From assembly GCA_003644325.1 (NCBI GenBank), contig QNCA01000145.1, positions 1-5,134 on the forward strand: DNA of 5,134 nucleotides. The letters are read 5' to 3'. The stretch's first letter is position 1, and each line of letters begins with the position of its first letter. This DNA comes from Planctomycetota bacterium. Lineage in GTDB: Bacteria > Planctomycetota > B129-G9. The notes under the pieces were generated by a model. It ran no database searches, was not told the DNA's origin, and was given only the letters and a program-made list of their open reading frames with translations. The position numbers and the translations under genes were made by a program. Positions 1 to 5,061 of the stretch are shown here, in pieces.

Positions 1-870
1 GGCCGACAGATACTTGCTCGCTTCGTTGCGGTGTATGCCCAGGCCGGAGGCGATATCCTCAAGCGTACATGGCCGTCGCGCCAGGAGCGCCAACACGTCG
101 TCCTTCTTTACGGCCCGGCCTGTTGAGAGTTCATCGTGCTTGAAGGGAGAAACCACCTTCGCCCTTTCTCCAAATGACTCCTTTATTTTCAGCATCTGGT
201 CATCCGGCACCCGCCAGGCGTATTCCTCCGTGGTCGGGCGCGCGACGGTATTGAGATGTACCTCATCGGGGTTGATGCGCTCGATGTGCGACTTGATTCT
301 CTCGATCTCCGCCTCGACCGTGTTGATGCCCGCCAAGAGGAAGACCTCCAGCCATATCCGACCGGCGTATTCCTCCCGGAACTTCGCCAGCCCGTTCACG
401 ACATTGTCCAGGGATATCGAAGGATGCGGGCGGTTTATGTAACTGAACATGGCCTCGCTGCCTGCGTCGAGGTCGGGCGCGACGACGTCCGCCTTCGATA
501 GTGCGCGCCGAACGTCGGGGTCCGTCAGAAGCCCGCCGTTCGTCAAGACGACCACGGGGATGTCCGTCAGTTTCTTGGTTTCGCTTATCACACGGCCGAT
601 TTCGCTGTGCAGCGTCGGTTCGCCGGAGCCGGACATCGTGACGTAGTCGGCGTTCACGCCCCTGTCCAGGGCCTCCTTCACGTCGGCAATTACCGCCTCA
701 ACGGGAAAATACGGGCACCGGTCCACGGTCTTGGTGGTCGTGGAACCCAACTGGCAGTAGATGCAGTCGTAGGAGCAAATTTTGAACGGCACAAGGTCCA
801 CCCCCAGCGACCTGCCGAGGCGCCTGGATGGTACGGGCCCGTAAACATAACGCCTGGTTTTCCCGCACAT
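1..870 (-). CDS. Radical SAM protein, COG0731 (wyosine-synthase-like) family, C-terminus cut by window edge
   Basis: The frame is open for 290 codons from ATG at 870 to the window edge, so the C-terminus is missing. The N-terminus has the family signature YGPVPSRRLGRSLGVD (residues 10-25), followed by the radical SAM cluster motif CX3CX2C (Cys32, Cys36, Cys39, in KICSYDCIYCQLG) that binds the SAM-ligated [4Fe-4S]. The SAM-contact motif SGSGEPTLH is at 80-88 and LTNGGLL at 109-115. A DLDAG segment (133-137) and an INRPHPS segment (145-151) also match the family. The last ~50 residues look like a winged-helix/HTH domain (TLEDIASGLGIHRNEASKYLS). Archaeal relatives (Taw1/TYW1) make the tricyclic base of wyosine tRNA; the substrate of bacterial homologues is not established, so I give none. 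The start is 3 nt past the FmdB stop, with a modest GAGAG SD at 878-882 inside fmdB, which suggests translational coupling. Confidence 0.9.
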   Translation of the reverse strand, partial: MCGKTRRYVYGPVPSRRLGRSLGVDLVPFKICSYDCIYCQLGSTTTKTVDRCPYFPVEAVIADVKEALDRGVNADYVTMSGSGEPTLHSEIGRVISETKKLTDIPVVVLTNGGLLTDPDVRRALSKADVVAPDLDAGSEAMFSYINRPHPSISLDNVVNGLAKFREEYAGRIWLEVFLLAGINTVEAEIERIKSHIERINPDEVHLNTVARPTTEEYAWRVPDDQMLKIKESFGERAKVVSPFKHDELSTGRAVKKDDVLALLARRPCTLEDIASGLGIHRNEASKYLSA

Positions 871-873
871 GCT

Positions 874-1110
874 TTAACTCTCACACGGAGGCGTACTGCA
901 CGGCTGGTCTGCTCCGCAGCACGGCGAGCCGAGTCCGCATCTGGTTGTCCCCGTCCCGCCGTTCTTTACCGATACGGAGGAGACGGACATTATCTTTTCG
1001 AGTTTTCGGGAGCCGCACTTCGGGCACTTCTCTGGTTCGTCTCCAGCCTCTCTCACGAGGCTTTCCGAAACCGCGCCGCATTTTGCGCACTTGTACTCGT
1101 AGATAGGCAT
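874..1110 (-). CDS. FmdB-type zinc-ribbon small protein with Cys-rich tail
   Basis: This 78-residue protein begins with the FmdB/CxxC_CXXC_SSSS hallmark MPIYEYKCAKCG. The metal-binding pairs are C8-X2-C11 and C29-X2-C32 (KCPKCGS), the usual single zinc ribbon of about 40 residues. After the ribbon comes KIMSVSSVSVKNGG, then a tail with five more cysteines (C58, C64, C65, C71, C76). An upstream in-frame ATG at 1158 would add 16 residues, but family conservation starts at MPIYEY, and 1110 has AAGGA at 1120-1124 plus GGAG at 1115-1118 in front, so 1110 is chosen. The family is regulator-like by name (formamidase/amidase regulation) but its biochemical role is poorly defined. It sits 87 nt after the NifU-like gene and 3 nt before the radical SAM gene. 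The extra cysteines may bind a second metal or cluster, which is inference. Confidence 0.88.
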   Translation of the reverse strand: MPIYEYKCAKCGAVSESLVREAGDEPEKCPKCGSRKLEKIMSVSSVSVKNGGTGTTRCGLGSPCCGADQPCSTPPCES

Positions 1111-1141
1111 GGTTCTCCATCCTTCTGCAAAATCAGACGTA

Positions 1142-1190
1142 CAACAATAAAAACCCACAGGCAGGGCACAAACCGGGGTCCGTTCCCTGC
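1142..1190 (-). terminator. Possible weak intrinsic terminator or attenuator between the NifU-like and fmdB genes
   Basis: On the minus strand, just after the NifU-like stop, GCAGGG (1190-1185) pairs with CCCTGC (1166-1161) around an 18-nt loop. Seven nt later comes a T-rich run, TTTTTATTGTTG (1153-1142). The stem is short, the loop long, and the T-run is offset from the stem. It could thus be a leaky terminator that lowers expression of fmdB and the radical SAM gene, an mRNA processing site, or chance. It lies in the 87-nt gap, the longest in this half of the cluster. Confidence 0.3.
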
Positions 1191-1197
1191 ACTACTT

Positions 1198-1605
1198 TCA
1201 CACTTTTCCGCCGCCCGTACGGGCGCTTTTTGCCACCTCGCGCGTTACGTAGTTGACGATGGCATCGTACAGCGCGCCGGGGGCCAGATTGGAGCAATGC
1301 CTCTTTTCTTCCGGCAGGCCGCCGGCGGCCTCCTCCAGTACCTCGTCGCTCAACTCCGCCGCGCGGTCAACGTGCATTCCCCGCACCATTTCACAAAAGA
1401 TACTGGTGGTGCCGATCGCCGCGGGACAGCCGAGACACTTGAACTTTATCTCCGAGATATGCTCATCCCTCACTTTTATCCAGATGACGACGTAGTCGCC
1501 GCACGTCGGGTCACCGACGCGGCCCACGCCGTCGGCGTCTTCCATCTCGCCGACGTTCCGCGGGTTCTTGAAATGTTCCTGCAGTATATCCGAGTACCCC
1601 GCCAC
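1198..1605 (-). CDS. NifU/IscU-type iron-sulfur cluster assembly scaffold
   Basis: This 135-residue protein consists of the NifU N-terminal (IscU-like) domain alone and assembles [2Fe-2S]/[4Fe-4S] clusters for transfer to apoproteins in the cytoplasm. The opening YSDILQEHFKNPRNVGEM (4-21) is the family's N-terminal signature. The three scaffold cysteines are present: C35 in GDPTCGD, C60 in CLGCPAAI and C104 in RHCSNLAP. The conserved Asp (D37), which makes clusters labile for release, is also present. Extra cysteines are at C57 and C71. There is no C-terminal NifU Nfu domain. Translation starts at a GTG (1605-1603) with a GAGAGGAAG SD (1612-1620) that covers the stop of the preceding ATPase gene, 13 nt away, so the two are probably coupled. 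No cysteine desulfurase is in the window, so sulfur must come from elsewhere. Next to two ferredoxin-domain P-loop ATPases it probably supplies clusters to, or receives them from, that pair. Confidence 0.93.
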   Translation of the reverse strand: MAGYSDILQEHFKNPRNVGEMEDADGVGRVGDPTCGDYVVIWIKVRDEHISEIKFKCLGCPAAIGTTSIFCEMVRGMHVDRAAELSDEVLEEAAGGLPEEKRHCSNLAPGALYDAIVNYVTREVAKSARTGGGKV

Positions 1606-1618
1606 GGCGTTCTTCCTC

Positions 1619-2521
1619 TCAGGCGGTCAACAGGTCTTTAACGCGCATCCAGATTTCGCGAAACAGGTCCGCCAAGGGCGAGTTATTGTACTCGATGATG
1701 GTCTTACCGGCAAGCATCGCCTTTGTGAAGTCGTTGTCAAACGGTATCTCGCCGCTGACCTCCACCCTTGAGGCGCTGCAGGATGACTTTATCTGCGCGG
1801 TGACATCGGGGTTTATGTCGCACTTGTTGACGACCACGGTCGTGTCGATGCCGAAATGCTTGCAAAGGTCAAGCACACGGCCCAGGTCGTGGAAGCCCGA
1901 CACGGACGGCTCCGCGACGACCAGCGCCACGTCAACGCCCGTAAGGGAGGCAATGACGGGGCAGCCCAGTCCCGGGGAACCGTCGATAAGGACCAGTTCG
2001 GCGCCGTTCTCTTGCGCTATCTCGTCGGCACGGTTGCGCACCGCGGTGACCAGTTTGCCGCTCATCTCTCCGCCGACGCCGAGTTCCGCGTGGACCATGG
2101 GCCCGAAGCGCGTCTCGGACTCGTACAGTTCGCCGCAGTCGGCGTCCTTGAGCGTAATCGCGCCGACGGGGCATATATCGTGGCAGACGCCGCAGCCTTC
2201 GCAGGCCAGCGCGTCTATCACGGGGGGCGCGTTCTCCCGCGGCATTGAGATAGCGTGAAAGCGGCACATCTCAACACATTTCCCGCAAGCAGTGCAGACC
2301 TGGGGGTTGAGGACGGCCTTATATCCCGCGAAGAACCTCTCTCTCTTGTTTATCTCGGGCGCGAGCAACAGATGCAGGTTCGCCGCGTCCACGTCGCAGT
2401 CCGCCAGGACGGCGTTTTGCGCCAGCGCCGCAAGGCCGCCCGTGAGGGTGGTCTTGCCGGTGCCGCCCTTGCCGCTTATTACGGTCAGGCGCCTCGGGCT
2501 TCTTTTATTATGCTCTGCCAT
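1619..2521 (-). CDS. MinD-superfamily P-loop ATPase with inserted ferredoxin domain (second of pair)
   Basis: This 300-residue cytoplasmic ATPase of the Mrp/NBP35/MinD (SIMIBI) class belongs to the COG1149-type group. The deviant Walker A is SGKGGTGKTT (16-25) with signature Lys18 and P-loop Lys23. DCDVDAANLH follows at 41-50. An inserted 2x[4Fe-4S] ferredoxin domain has C76-X2-C79-X2-C82-X3-C86 and C107-X2-C110-X2-C113-X3-C117. The Walker B/switch region is LIDGSPGLGCP (178-188). Start is ATG at 2521, which lies inside the preceding ATPase gene (37-nt overlap). Only a distant GGGAG precedes it, so re-initiation or coupling with the upstream paralogue is likely. Relatives occur as adjacent pairs beside NifX-like proteins, including the orange-protein loci of Desulfovibrio. 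ATP-dependent carriage or insertion of a metal cluster is the family-based guess; a partner or client is not shown by the sequence. Confidence 0.92.
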   Translation of the reverse strand: MAEHNKRSPRRLTVISGKGGTGKTTLTGGLAALAQNAVLADCDVDAANLHLLLAPEINKRERFFAGYKAVLNPQVCTACGKCVEMCRFHAISMPRENAPPVIDALACEGCGVCHDICPVGAITLKDADCGELYESETRFGPMVHAELGVGGEMSGKLVTAVRNRADEIAQENGAELVLIDGSPGLGCPVIASLTGVDVALVVAEPSVSGFHDLGRVLDLCKHFGIDTTVVVNKCDINPDVTAQIKSSCSASRVEVSGEIPFDNDFTKAMLAGKTIIEYNNSPLADLFREIWMRVKDLLTA

Positions 2522-3342
2522 AGTTCGCCGAATGTCTCCCTGTATTTCGGCAGCGCGTCCACGAGCAGTTCGCCGCGCGAATATGCCTCGGCTGCCTCGC
2601 GGTCAAAGGGAATCTGTCCGAGCAGCGTTATGCCTCTCTCCTCGCAAAAGCGCACCGCCCGGTCGTCGCCGATGTCGGAGCGGTTGATCACCACGCCGTG
2701 CTTCACGCCCAACTGCCGGGCCATTTCCACGGCGACCTCCAGGTCGTGTATCCCGAACGGTGTGGGTTCGGTGACCAGGACGCAGTAGTCGGTGTTCCGC
2801 ACGGCCTCCACCGCGGGGCAGCCCGCGCCCGGCGGCGCGTCGATGATTGCCGCACGGCCGTTGTGCGCGGCGGCATCCTTGACGGCCTCTATTAACGGCG
2901 GGCCCTTAACCTCGCCGATGTTCAGCCGCCCGTGAACGAGCTCTATCTCGCGGAAGGTCCCGCGCTCAACGATGCCCACGGCGCGGTCCACCTCCGTAAT
3001 CGCCTTCTCGGGGCAGGCGATGAAGCAGGCCCCGCAGCCGTGGCACAACTCCGGATATATCAGGGGCTGCTTGCCGAGAACCACGACGGCGTTGAAGCGG
3101 CATACCCTTCTGCACTCACCGCAGCCGGTGCACAGGTTCGTGTCCACGCGCGGGAAAGGCACACATGATTCCCTGCTCTCGCCCCACTCAACGTCGAGGA
3201 AGAGGTGGTCGTTCGGCTCCTCGACGTCGCAGTCCAGCAGCGTCACCTCTCCGGCGACGGCGGCGAGGTTCACCGCCAGGGTGGTCTTTCCGGTGCCGCC
3301 CTTGCCGGACGCAATTGAAATTGCAAGTGAATCGTTCTTCAC
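2485..3342 (-). CDS. MinD-superfamily P-loop ATPase with inserted ferredoxin domain (first of pair)
   Basis: This 285-residue paralogue of the next gene has the same architecture: deviant Walker A SGKGGTGKTT (12-21), DCDVEEPNDH (37-46), an inserted ferredoxin domain with C71/C74/C77/C81 and C100/C103/C106/C110, and a Walker B/switch motif IIDAPPGAGCP (166-176). The [4Fe-4S] ligands are complete. In both paralogues the first quartet ends CRF rather than the usual CP, while the second ends CP. The start is a GTG at 3342-3340. An in-frame TGA at 3351-3349 rules out any earlier start, and GAGGGA at 3352-3357 gives an SD with 9-nt spacing. The gene follows metV after 68 nt and overlaps the second ATPase by 37 nt. 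The pair probably forms a heterodimer, since MinD/NBP35 ATPases act as dimers; that is inference. It may be mis-annotated as cobyrinic acid a,c-diamide synthase because of its P-loop fold. Confidence 0.92.
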   Translation of the reverse strand: MKNDSLAISIASGKGGTGKTTLAVNLAAVAGEVTLLDCDVEEPNDHLFLDVEWGESRESCVPFPRVDTNLCTGCGECRRVCRFNAVVVLGKQPLIYPELCHGCGACFIACPEKAITEVDRAVGIVERGTFREIELVHGRLNIGEVKGPPLIEAVKDAAAHNGRAAIIDAPPGAGCPAVEAVRNTDYCVLVTEPTPFGIHDLEVAVEMARQLGVKHGVVINRSDIGDDRAVRFCEERGITLLGQIPFDREAAEAYSRGELLVDALPKYRETFGELWQSIIKEARGA

Positions 3343-3410
3343 GCCTGTTCATCCCTCAAGATATTGCAGGTAACTTTGTCGGGGAAAAGGCACTGAACCC
3401 AAACGTCCCC

Positions 3411-4082
3411 TCACGCCGGCGGGGCAATCCGGAGGGACCTGGGTTTGGCCGCCTTGCTGTAATCCCTGGGCGGACGTATCCGCCTGAACTCGTCCAGCCG
3501 CCCGAGGGCGCTGAGGCGGCGGTATATCAGTTCCCAGGCGCAATCCCTGTCCCTGTCCACTTCGCACTTGCCGTCTTTGGCGCCGCCGCACGGCCCGTTC
3601 ACGAGGCCCTTGGCACAGAGCGTCATGGGACAGATGCCGCCGGTATCGTTGAGCATGCACCTGCCGCACTCGCTGCACTCTTCGTAGAAGAATGCCTCGG
3701 GCTCGAGGGTGTCCATGTGGCCGATTGTATCGAGCGCGGTGTAAATGGGCATGACCATGTCCTTGCGTTCGGTAAATATGCGAACGACCTGCACGGCGCC
3801 TCCACAGCCCAGCACGACCACGGCGTCGCTCTCTCTCAGCGTGTCCATGCGCGGTTCGAGCGCCTCGGCGGTGTAATGAATGTAGCAAGTACGCTGGGGA
3901 ACGACCTGCGCGGTTATCTCTTTGCCGTTCTCTCTCAAGACATCGGCGTACTCGGCCACTTCGGCCTCTCCCCCGGTCTTGCACGCGGTGGCGCAGCCGC
4001 CGCAGCCGACCAGGAATATCCTCCTGTGCGGTTCCAGGTACTTCAGGACCTCATCCAGCGGTTTCGGTTGCATTGCTATCAT
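3411..4082 (-). CDS. metV: MetV-type methylenetetrahydrofolate reductase C-terminal-domain protein
   Basis: This 223-residue Cys-rich protein is of the PF12225 (MTHFR_C) type. In acetogens MetV is the Fe-S subunit of the MetVF 5,10-methylene-THF reductase of the Wood-Ljungdahl methyl branch, taking electrons to the flavin of MetF. The N-terminal half has an FLVGCGGCATACKTGG motif (C27, C30, C34), then C66 and LGCGG (C93). The C-terminal half has C136-X2-C139-X2-C142, C151, C156, C165, C173 and C181, including the family hallmark LCAKGLVNGPCGG and the closing RRLSALGRLDEF segment. The ATG at 4082 has AAAGG 6 nt upstream; a second ATG three codons in (4073) is less well placed. No metF is visible on either side in this window, so it is an orphan here. 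Its neighbours are a NifX-like protein and Fe-S ATPases, pointing to a cluster-maturation context. It could instead serve a heterodisulfide-reductase-linked complex, as some PF12225 proteins do. Confidence 0.85.
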   Translation of the reverse strand: MIAMQPKPLDEVLKYLEPHRRIFLVGCGGCATACKTGGEAEVAEYADVLRENGKEITAQVVPQRTCYIHYTAEALEPRMDTLRESDAVVVLGCGGAVQVVRIFTERKDMVMPIYTALDTIGHMDTLEPEAFFYEECSECGRCMLNDTGGICPMTLCAKGLVNGPCGGAKDGKCEVDRDRDCAWELIYRRLSALGRLDEFRRIRPPRDYSKAAKPRSLRIAPPA

Positions 4083-4154
4083 TTTCGGCCTTTCATCGGA
4101 TGTCGGGTTGCCGAGATTCCTCCGATTCGGCGCTCGACGGCCTTTTGATGCAAA

Positions 4155-4517
4155 CTAAACCCAGCCGCCTTCTACATCGGCCGAGTCAACCGCTTTCAGT
4201 TTGCCGGCCTTGTATGCGTCAACGGCCTCTCGGACGGTGCCGGACTCCACGGTGAATACCTCTATTTTTGCCATTTTCAAGGCATTAAAGGCGTTCGGGC
4301 CTACATGCCCCGTGATGATCGCTCCGCAGCCTGCGTCGGCCACGCTCTGGGTAGCCTGCGGGCCGGCGCCGTGGGCGGCCTGCACGTTCTGCACGTTATC
4401 AATGGCCTCGTAGGAATCCTTCTCGTCGTCATAGACCATGAAGAACTTAGCCCTGCCAAAGCGCGGGTCTATCTCGGAGTCGGACGTATTGCCGGTTGAT
4501 GTGATTGCTATTTTCAT
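4155..4517 (-). CDS. NifX/NifB-C family (PF02579, dinitrogenase iron-molybdenum cofactor) protein, orange-protein-like
   Basis: This 120-residue single-domain protein matches the NifX/NafY/NifB-C-terminal fold. It starts MKIAITSTGN, has the conserved DPRFGRAKFFMVYD segment (17-30), then VQAAHGAGPQATQSVADAG (45-63), a single Cys64 and ITGHVGPNAFNALK (68-81). The family binds or carries metal-sulfur cofactors such as FeMo-co precursors in nitrogen fixers and the Mo-Cu-sulfide cluster of Desulfovibrio orange protein. Many members, as here, stand alone in anaerobes without nitrogenase genes in sight. The ATG at 4517 has a strong SD, AAGGGAGG (GGGAGG at 4524-4529), 6 nt upstream. The gene follows a 174-nt GC-rich gap and precedes metV by 72 nt. 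Candidate ligands are Cys64, His49 and His71, but which metal it binds cannot be read from the sequence. Confidence 0.92.
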   Translation of the reverse strand: MKIAITSTGNTSDSEIDPRFGRAKFFMVYDDEKDSYEAIDNVQNVQAAHGAGPQATQSVADAGCGAIITGHVGPNAFNALKMAKIEVFTVESGTVREAVDAYKAGKLKAVDSADVEGGWV

Positions 4518-4691
4518 AGTGTTCCTCCCTTAAGCAGGTGGTATTCACCTGACGTTGTAAGACGTTATCGCGCGGGGCGCCGCGGCGTCACCGAGGCAAG
4601 CCTTGCCGTGCCGGCGCGTCGCCCCTGCGCGAACGCCATCCCGGGCCGCCGACGGGAACCGGGAAAGGCCGGGCGCTTATAGGCGACCGGC
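4518..4691 (-). other. GC-rich intergenic leader between the DUF5320 and NifX-like genes
   Basis: No coding region on either strand looks real in these 174 nt. It holds a hairpin at the upstream stop codon (4667-4692), a 13-nt inverted repeat GGCAAG-C-CTTGCC (4595-4607), a very GC-rich stretch at 4570-4587, a direct repeat of GACGTT and a CAGGTG/CACCTG inverted repeat just before the SD. I could not find a convincing -35/-10 pair. It is the most likely place for a separate promoter or leader control of the NifX-metV-ATPase genes. Confidence 0.5.
4535..4566 (-). promoter_or_regulatory. Candidate operator or leader element upstream of the NifX-like gene
   Basis: A perfect inverted repeat CAGGTG-GTATT-CACCTG lies at 4535-4551 (plus-strand reading). 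It abuts two copies of GACGTT exactly 10 nt apart, at 4551-4556 and 4561-4566. The group ends 5 nt before the GGGAGG SD. A 10-nt period places both direct copies on one face of the helix, as for a dimeric regulator. Alternatively the inverted repeat is a small hairpin in the mRNA that affects ribosome access. The regulator is unknown. Confidence 0.3.
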
Positions 4692-4692
4692 C
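4667..4692 (-). terminator. Hairpin at the end of the DUF5320 gene, possible terminator without a U-tract
   Basis: The minus strand forms a GGCCGG/CCGGCC stem (4692-4687 with 4672-4667), one mismatch, then a further 3 bp (CGC/GCG) around a 6-nt loop. The stem begins in the last base of the TAG stop. Only TTTCCC follows, so the usual U-run is absent. It may act as a weak terminator or protect the 3' end of the short upstream mRNA, which would let DUF5320 be made in excess over the downstream genes. Confidence 0.4.
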
Positions 4693-5018
4693 TACTTCTC
4701 TTCCTTGGACAGTTCGTCCATACGTTGTTTAATCCCGTCCATTTGCTGCTGGAAGAAATCGGCCTGCTGCTTCAGCATCTCGAGTTCTTCCTTGGGGTCG
4801 GGGTTATAAGCGGGGGCATAACCATAGCCGGGCGCGGGATATGCAGCGCCCCAGCCGAAGCCTCTGCCCCAGCCCCAGCCGCGACCCCAGCCGCGACCCC
4901 AGCCGCGGCCTGGTATCGGGTTCATATAACCGGGCATGCCGTAGCCGGCGCAGTAACCCGCCGCGCGACCTGTCATCGGACCCATGCCTGCCGGTCCTGT
5001 TCTATCGCCTCCTGGCAT
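4692..5018 (-). CDS. DUF5320-type small Gly/Trp/Arg-rich protein with C-terminal coiled coil
   Basis: This 108-residue protein has three parts. The N-terminal conserved motif is MPGGDRTGPAGMGPMTGRAA followed by GYCAGYGMPGYMNP (Cys23). A low-complexity stretch at 38-71 contains RGWG repeats (38-49) and Tyr/Pro/Ala-rich sequence. The C-terminus (75-108), rich in Glu, Lys, Gln and Leu, is predicted by eye to be an amphipathic coiled coil. There is no signal peptide or membrane segment. I recognise the family as DUF5320-like; its function is unknown, though members recur beside NifX-like and MinD/ferredoxin ATPase genes in anaerobes. The start is ATG at 5018, not the in-frame GTG at 5027: the GTG lies inside the SD (AAGGAGGTGAT, 5023-5033), and family members begin MPGGDGTGP or similar. 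It is first in the visible cluster, 174 nt ahead of the NifX-like gene. Confidence 0.85.
   Translation of the reverse strand: MPGGDRTGPAGMGPMTGRAAGYCAGYGMPGYMNPIPGRGWGRGWGRGWGWGRGFGWGAAYPAPGYGYAPAYNPDPKEELEMLKQQADFFQQQMDGIKQRMDELSKEEK
4873..4908 (-). repeat. Three tandem 12-bp units encoding RGWG within the DUF5320 gene
   Basis: The plus strand reads CCCCAGCCGCGA at 4873-4884 and 4885-4896, and CCCCAGCCGCGG at 4897-4908. Each in-frame 12-mer encodes Arg-Gly-Trp-Gly in the protein. A half unit, CCCCAG, also precedes it at 4867-4872. In-frame units of this kind can expand or contract by replication slippage without breaking the reading frame. Confidence 0.85.
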
Positions 5019-5022
5019 AGTA

Positions 5023-5033
5023 ATCACCTCCTT
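5023..5033 (-). promoter_or_regulatory. Extended Shine-Dalgarno site of the DUF5320 gene
   Basis: The minus strand reads AAGGAGGTGAT, 11 nt fully complementary to the usual bacterial 16S rRNA 3' end, with the ATG 4 nt after it (8 nt after GGAGG). The GTG inside it is in frame with the gene, but it cannot both pair with the ribosome and be the start, which decides the start at 5018. Confidence 0.85.
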
Positions 5034-5061
5034 GTCGGAAAAAATCTAACAACCTGAATTT

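Noticed and set aside
607..1641. Long plus-strand open frame of 344 codons
   Set aside because: It runs antisense through the NifU-like, FmdB and radical SAM genes, whose minus-strand products show clear family motifs. Its own translation is Arg/Ala/His-rich with no recognisable domain, as expected for a shadow frame in GC-rich coding DNA.
1619..3342. Cobyrinic acid a,c-diamide synthase or nitrogenase NifH identity for the ATPases
   Set aside because: The inserted 2x[4Fe-4S] ferredoxin domains and the lack of the amidotransferase domain (CobB/CbiA) or NifH bridging-cluster motifs point to the MinD/Mrp-type group instead.
3381..3410. GGGGA/TCCCC inverted repeat between metV and the first ATPase
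   Set aside because: Only 5 bp with a 20-nt loop and no T-run after it; too weak to call a terminator.
3349..3984. Minus-strand frame of 211 codons overlapping metV
   Set aside because: Same strand but a different frame from the PF12225 reading; extremely Arg-rich composition without a motif, so a shadow.
3165..4148. Plus-strand open frame of 327 codons opposite metV and the first ATPase
   Set aside because: Antisense to two well-supported genes, opens with an Arg/Pro-rich run and shows no family motif.
4083..4154. GGAGG and repeated AAAGGCCG in the NifX-like to metV gap as signs of a missed small gene
   Set aside because: No start codon is correctly spaced after GGAGG, and the 72-nt gap carries no open frame worth reporting.
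4595..4613. Sigma-54-like GGCAC...TTGC on the minus strand upstream of the NifX-like gene
   Set aside because: Tempting because the Desulfovibrio ORP operons are sigma-54 controlled, but the GG and GC elements are 13 nt apart instead of the strict 10.
4867..4908. CRISPR-like or mobile-element repeat
   Set aside because: The repeat is a 12-bp in-frame coding tandem without spacers; no transposase, integrase or attachment site is seen in the window.
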